DNA of 34,260 nt, taken from the NCBI GenBank assembly GCA_031292095.1, contig JARLHU010000059.1:1-34260 (forward strand), given 5' to 3'. The notes beneath the pieces are model-generated. The model was given only the letters and a program-made list of their open reading frames with translations, was not told the origin of the DNA and did not search any database. The position numbers and the translations under genes were made by a program. Origin of the DNA: Desulfosporosinus sp. (GTDB lineage Bacteria; Bacillota; Desulfitobacteriia; Desulfitobacteriales; Desulfitobacteriaceae). Below are positions 31,182-34,260 of this stretch, one piece after another; the first letter of the stretch is position 1; the number at the start of each line of letters is the position of its first letter.

Positions 31182-32911
31182 CGTGCTAATTCCTCCTCAC
31201 TTAGCTGCGAATGAGCTATTTCTTGGTATACAGCACATGTTTTTAGCAGTGAGTCATGAGTTCCTAATCCTACTATGTAGCCATTATCTAAGACAATTAT
31301 TTGTTCTGCATCAATAATAGTACTGATACGTTGGGCTACCAGGATGATGGTGCTGCCTCTGGTTTCGGCTTTTAAAGCTGCACGTAGATTTTTATCTGTT
31401 TTTAAGTCTAGGGCTGAGAAACTATCGTCAAAGATATAAATGGGTGCATTTTTAACTAATGCTCGTGCTATTGAAAGGCGTTGTTTTTGGCCTCCTGATA
31501 CGTTGGTACCACCTTGGGCGATTATGGAGTCGTAACCATCTTCTTTTGAGGCAATAAAGTCTGTTGCTTGAGATATTGAAGCTGCTTTTTCAAGGTTAGA
31601 TAGGGTTGAGTTTTTGTCTGCATAATATAAATTAGATTTAATGGTCCCTGCGAATAGGACACTTTTTTGAGGTACATAACCTATACTAGCGCGTAGAGTA
31701 TGGCGTGCTACTGTTTTAATATCTATATTATCAATTAATATTTGTCCAGAGGTTGTATCGTAGAATCGAACTATTAGGTTTACTATTGTTGATTTGCCAC
31801 TGCCGGTTGAACCTATGATGGCAGTTGTTTGTCCTGCTTTGGCGGTGAAGTTTATATTGTGGAGAACATCTGCTTGGCCTCCTGGGTATCGAAAGTTGAC
31901 ATCGTTAAATACTATATCAGAAACGATCGTGCTTCCGAAATGTTGAGCAGATTCTGGATCTAAGACAGTGGGTTCTGTGGCAAGTACCTCTGCTACTCTA
32001 TCTGCCGATACTGCTGCTCTTGGGACCATAATAAACATCATCGCTAACATTAAGAAGGCCATAATGATTTGGATGGCATATTGCATGAAGGCCATCATGT
32101 CGCCGATGTTCATGTTGAAGGATGATACTTCTTTAGCACCTACCCAGACTATTACGACAGTTACTAAGTTCATGATTAACATCATGAGAGGCATCATAAC
32201 TGCCATTACTCTATTTACAAATAGATTTGTGGCTGTTAAAGAATTATTTGCTATTTCGAAGCGATTTACTTCGAATTCTTGGGTGTTAAAGGCTCGGATC
32301 ACTAACATGCCTTCGATATTCTCACGAGTTACTAAGTTTAGACGGTCAACTAAGTTTTGAACTATTTTAAATTTTGGGATTGCCAGGGAAAATAAAATCA
32401 TCATGACACTAAGCAGAGCTACAACTGCTACTCCTATTATCCAGGACATTGAAACACTGCTTGATACTGCTTTGATTATACCTCCTATGCCTAGGATTGG
32501 TGCATAAAATACAAGTCGTATCATCATGACTAGGACTGTTTGAACCTGCGTAATGTCATTCGTGGTGCGAGTAATGAGGGAGGCTGTTGAGAATTTATCA
32601 AATTCAGCATTGGCAAAGTTCGTTACTTTCTTAAAGGTTGCTGAACGAAGATCACGAGAAGTTCCTGCTGCTACTAAGGCTGCTAGATACCCAACTAGAA
32701 TTGACGCTGCAGTTCCGAGTAGAGTTACCAGGAGCATACTGCCGCCAGTTTGGAGAATATAGTTATTATTTCCAGACATTACACCGTCGTTAACTATATT
32801 TGCCATATAGTCTGGAAGTGCGAGATCACATAATGCTTGCACGAATAGTAGTGCAACTGCGCACAGAATAATACCTGAGTAAGGTTTTAGGTATTTAGCT
32901 AATTTAATCAA
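31178..32911 (-). CDS. Heterodimeric ABC exporter half-transporter (permease-ATPase), subunit 1
   Basis: A 577-residue exporter half with an N-terminal ABC_membrane domain (LAKYLKPYSGIILCAVALLFVQALCDLALPDYMANIVNDGV) and a C-terminal ATPase: Walker A GSTGSGKST, Q-loop VPQKSVLF, canonical signature VSGGQKQR. Walker B is YIFDDSFSALD, with Asp in place of the catalytic Glu, a common degenerate site in heterodimeric exporters. The partner has the catalytic Glu, so the pair has one full and one degenerate site. The start is TTG 32911 with GGAGG 10 bases upstream; no in-frame ATG is available. It is 64 bases downstream of the MarR gene. Confidence 0.93.
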   Translation of the reverse strand: MIKLAKYLKPYSGIILCAVALLFVQALCDLALPDYMANIVNDGVMSGNNNYILQTGGSMLLVTLLGTAASILVGYLAALVAAGTSRDLRSATFKKVTNFANAEFDKFSTASLITRTTNDITQVQTVLVMMIRLVFYAPILGIGGIIKAVSSSVSMSWIIGVAVVALLSVMMILFSLAIPKFKIVQNLVDRLNLVTRENIEGMLVIRAFNTQEFEVNRFEIANNSLTATNLFVNRVMAVMMPLMMLIMNLVTVVIVWVGAKEVSSFNMNIGDMMAFMQYAIQIIMAFLMLAMMFIMVPRAAVSADRVAEVLATEPTVLDPESAQHFGSTIVSDIVFNDVNFRYPGGQADVLHNINFTAKAGQTTAIIGSTGSGKSTIVNLIVRFYDTTSGQILIDNIDIKTVARHTLRASIGYVPQKSVLFAGTIKSNLYYADKNSTLSNLEKAASISQATDFIASKEDGYDSIIAQGGTNVSGGQKQRLSIARALVKNAPIYIFDDSFSALDLKTDKNLRAALKAETRGSTIILVAQRISTIIDAEQIIVLDNGYIVGLGTHDSLLKTCAVYQEIAHSQLSEEELAR

Positions 32912-32975
32912 GTTAATATGTCCTCCAATAAAAGTATGTAGTTAAATAATCTCTATTCACTCCAATTATGCCACG

Positions 32976-33419
32976 TTATTTATTATTGTTATAATCACTT
33001 GCAATTAAATAAAGCTTATCTAATAAACAAAGTAAAGTCTCAGTATCCTTCTCTCCCATTCTGCCAAAGATCTGATTAGCGACTTGCAAAAAAGACTGGA
33101 GTGCTTTTTCCAAACTATGCTCTCCAAGTTCTGTTAAGCGAACGAAGACAATGCGTCGATCATTTTTTGTTAAAATTCGCTTAACATAGTCTTTATCCTC
33201 AAGAACATTAATCATCTGCGAGACCGCAGATTTACTTACATTTAAACGTTCACTCAAGGTTGACATGGTTACACTTTGACTATCATCGGTAATGGTTTTA
33301 ATCAATTGCAGTATCACAAATTCGATACGCGATACTTCACCGATCATTTTCGTATTCATTGCCATGTTCTGAAATTTCTGCATCGTTTGAAATATTTTCT
33401 CTCCATCACCGATATCCAA
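32976..33419 (-). CDS. MarR-family transcriptional regulator
   Basis: A 147-residue regulator. The winged helix-turn-helix spans about 30-100: EFVILQLIKTI, VTMSTLSERLNVSKSAVSQMINVLEDKDYVKRILTKNDRRIVFVRLTELG, with the wing containing the D-R-R triad typical of MarR. TTG 33419 with AAGGAGG 8 bases upstream is preferred; ATG 33440 has no ribosome site because that signal lies inside it. It heads the ABC-ABC-HlyD operon and should repress it and itself until an effector binds. A tandem 16-bp repeat at 33505-33536 is a candidate binding site. Confidence 0.92.
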   Translation of the reverse strand: MDIGDGEKIFQTMQKFQNMAMNTKMIGEVSRIEFVILQLIKTITDDSQSVTMSTLSERLNVSKSAVSQMINVLEDKDYVKRILTKNDRRIVFVRLTELGEHSLEKALQSFLQVANQIFGRMGEKDTETLLCLLDKLYLIASDYNNNK

Positions 33420-33759
33420 CCCAATTTCCTCCTTCAACATCAGAATTAGATTAATTCACATAACACTGAAAACTTATTATGATACTAAATAATTAGACGT
33501 ATTAATAGTTAAGCATGTAAATAGTTAAGCATGTAAACAATATAAGTGTTTTCACTAATCATGTCAATATTTTAACATCAGTTTCTCTGCCCTATCCTTA
33601 TTACTTAATCACCTTGTCTGACACAGGAAAATTTTTGTAAAGTACACCGCCACCTTCTTGATATAAATTATCAGTGTTAAGCATCGCTATTTGGATAAAA
33701 TAAGTTCAAGCACTTAAGATGCAGAAATTAATTAAGCACATTTAAGGGGGATACAAATC
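33420..33759. other. Divergent intergenic region between the MarR operon and the SASP gene
   Basis: This 340-base AT-rich stretch holds the tandem 16-bp repeat (33505-33536) for the MarR side. On the SASP side the best sigma-G match is weak (TGATAT at 33659, 17 bases, CATCGCT). No coding or RNA gene is seen. Confidence 0.4.
33505..33536. promoter_or_regulatory. Tandem 16-bp direct repeat, candidate MarR operator
   Basis: ATAGTTAAGCATGTAA occurs twice without a gap (33505-33520, 33521-33536), about 86-117 bases upstream of the MarR start. On the minus strand each unit contains TTACATGCTTAA, a weak dyad. A TTTACA within it could act as a -35 element. Confidence 0.5.
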
Positions 33760-33966
33760 ATGGCAGGAGAGAGAAATACTAATACACCAGCAACTCAAGG
33801 AGCTGGAGCACAACTGGATCAATTCAAATATGAGGTAGCAAACGAAATGGGTCTTCAACTTGGTGGTGACCGTACAAGTCGTGAAAATGGCTCGGTAGGT
33901 GGGCAAATGACCAAACGGATGATTCAATTTGCAGAGGAACACCTTAAAGGCGGTAGCAAGATATAA
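33760..33966 (+). CDS. Alpha/beta-type small acid-soluble spore protein
   Basis: A 68-residue protein with both SASP signatures. LDQFKYEVANEMG contains the GPR protease site (cleavage expected after E25 in KYEVA). DRTSRENGSVGGQMTKRMIQFAEEHL is the conserved DNA-binding C-terminal helix region. These proteins coat forespore DNA, protect it from UV and are degraded at germination. AAGGGGG stands 9 bases before the ATG. It is monocistronic, followed by several hairpins. Expected to be sigma-G dependent, but the visible promoter match is weak. Confidence 0.96.
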   Translation: MAGERNTNTPATQGAGAQLDQFKYEVANEMGLQLGGDRTSRENGSVGGQMTKRMIQFAEEHLKGGSKI

Positions 33967-34003
33967 TTTATCCGAAGACTAGATAGTTAATGTGGCGGAC
34001 TGT

Positions 34004-34022
34004 ATAGAAATTACATTTCTAT
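34004..34022 (+). terminator. Weak terminator hairpin after the SASP gene
   Basis: ATAGAAAT-TAC-ATTTCTAT, an 8-bp stem, followed by TTTTG, 37 bases after the stop. Confidence 0.45.
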
Positions 34023-34036
34023 TTTGAAACAGCCCC

Positions 34037-34098
34037 TTTAATTGAATCAATTATTGAGTACTTATTTGTCTAACCACTTAATAATTGATTCAATTAAA
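34037..34098. repeat. 19-bp perfect inverted repeat
   Basis: TTTAATTGAATCAATTATT (34037-34055) is exactly complementary to 34080-34098 across a 24-base spacer. It is AT-rich with a long loop, so it may be a protein-binding or recombination site more than a terminator. Confidence 0.5.
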
Positions 34099-34130
34099 TT
34101 ATGCACTCCCTTGTTTTATTTATCTATACC

Positions 34131-34180
34131 AAAGAAACAGTATGACTTCATCGTACACAACGAAGCCATACTGTTTCTTT
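34131..34180 (+). terminator. Strong intrinsic terminator hairpin
   Basis: AAAGAAACAGTATG-A-CTTC pairs with GAAG-C-CATACTGTTTCTTT (18 of 19 pairs) around a 12-base loop, followed by TTCTACT. A degenerate copy of its left half recurs from about 34199 to the window end. Confidence 0.7.
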
Positions 34181-34260
34181 TTCTACTGTGTTGAATACTT
34201 ATCTGTACCAAGAAAACAACGTATTCACCGTATACAGCGTACCCAGAATATGAGGGGTAA

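Noticed and set aside
1..34260. CRISPR arrays, tRNA and rRNA genes
   Set aside because: I looked for regularly spaced direct repeats and for tRNA or rRNA sequence and saw none; only two-copy repeats and inverted repeats are present.

Overview
The window looks like part of the chromosome of an anaerobic, endospore-forming, low-GC Firmicute of the Peptococcaceae type (Desulfosporosinus or Desulfitobacterium-like). This is an inference from gene content: an alpha/beta-type small acid-soluble spore protein, promoters matching the forespore sigma-G consensus, tiny Gly-rich spore-type membrane proteins, an in-frame UGA that reads as selenocysteine, a SulP sulfate-type transporter and several Fe-S proteins. 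Ribosome binding sites are strong GGAGG types and intrinsic terminators are abundant.

Layout. 1-4.1 kb (minus strand): a selenocysteine glutaredoxin fused to a zinc ribbon, a flavodoxin, a small unknown protein, and the carboxy(nor)spermidine pair (dehydrogenase plus decarboxylase) behind a good sigma-A promoter. 4.4-7.2 kb (plus): an ABC-2 exporter pair with an exported SGNH hydrolase. 7.2-12.7 kb (minus): a QueG-like Fe-S protein, a nitroreductase flanked by two copies of a hairpin repeat and a 160-bp palindrome, a GC-rich 864-residue dikinase of the rifampicin-phosphotransferase architecture, a MerR-TipAS drug sensor and a zinc-ribbon protein. 12.9-15.9 kb: a DUF3786 Fe-S protein, two tiny membrane proteins too short for routine gene calling, a T7-lysozyme-type amidase and a DUF4474-like protein. 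16.0-19.5 kb (plus): an apparent operon of NADP isocitrate dehydrogenase, an Orn/Lys/Arg decarboxylase and spermidine synthase. 19.5-24.0 kb: a small unknown gene with a leader ORF, a SulP transporter and a Cache chemoreceptor. 24.5-28.6 kb: a ClpP-fold SDH_sah protein, two near-identical alpha-crystallin proteins under sigma-G-like promoters flanking a divergent Tat-exported beta-propeller gene, and a His/Gly/Tyr-rich peptide. 28.7-33.4 kb (minus): a MarR - ABC - ABC - HlyD export operon with a tandem 16-bp repeat in its upstream region. The right edge has an alpha/beta SASP and a cluster of hairpins.

Together the window holds two independent polyamine modules, a probable antibiotic sense-and-inactivate pair, and a set of sporulation-linked small proteins. 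The most noteworthy items are the seleno-glutaredoxin/zinc-ribbon fusion that conventional gene calling truncates, the duplicated Gln/Ser/Asn-rich Hsp20-like proteins with matching forespore promoters, and the 160-bp palindrome beside the nitroreductase gene. All assignments rest on reading motifs by eye; no database search was run.
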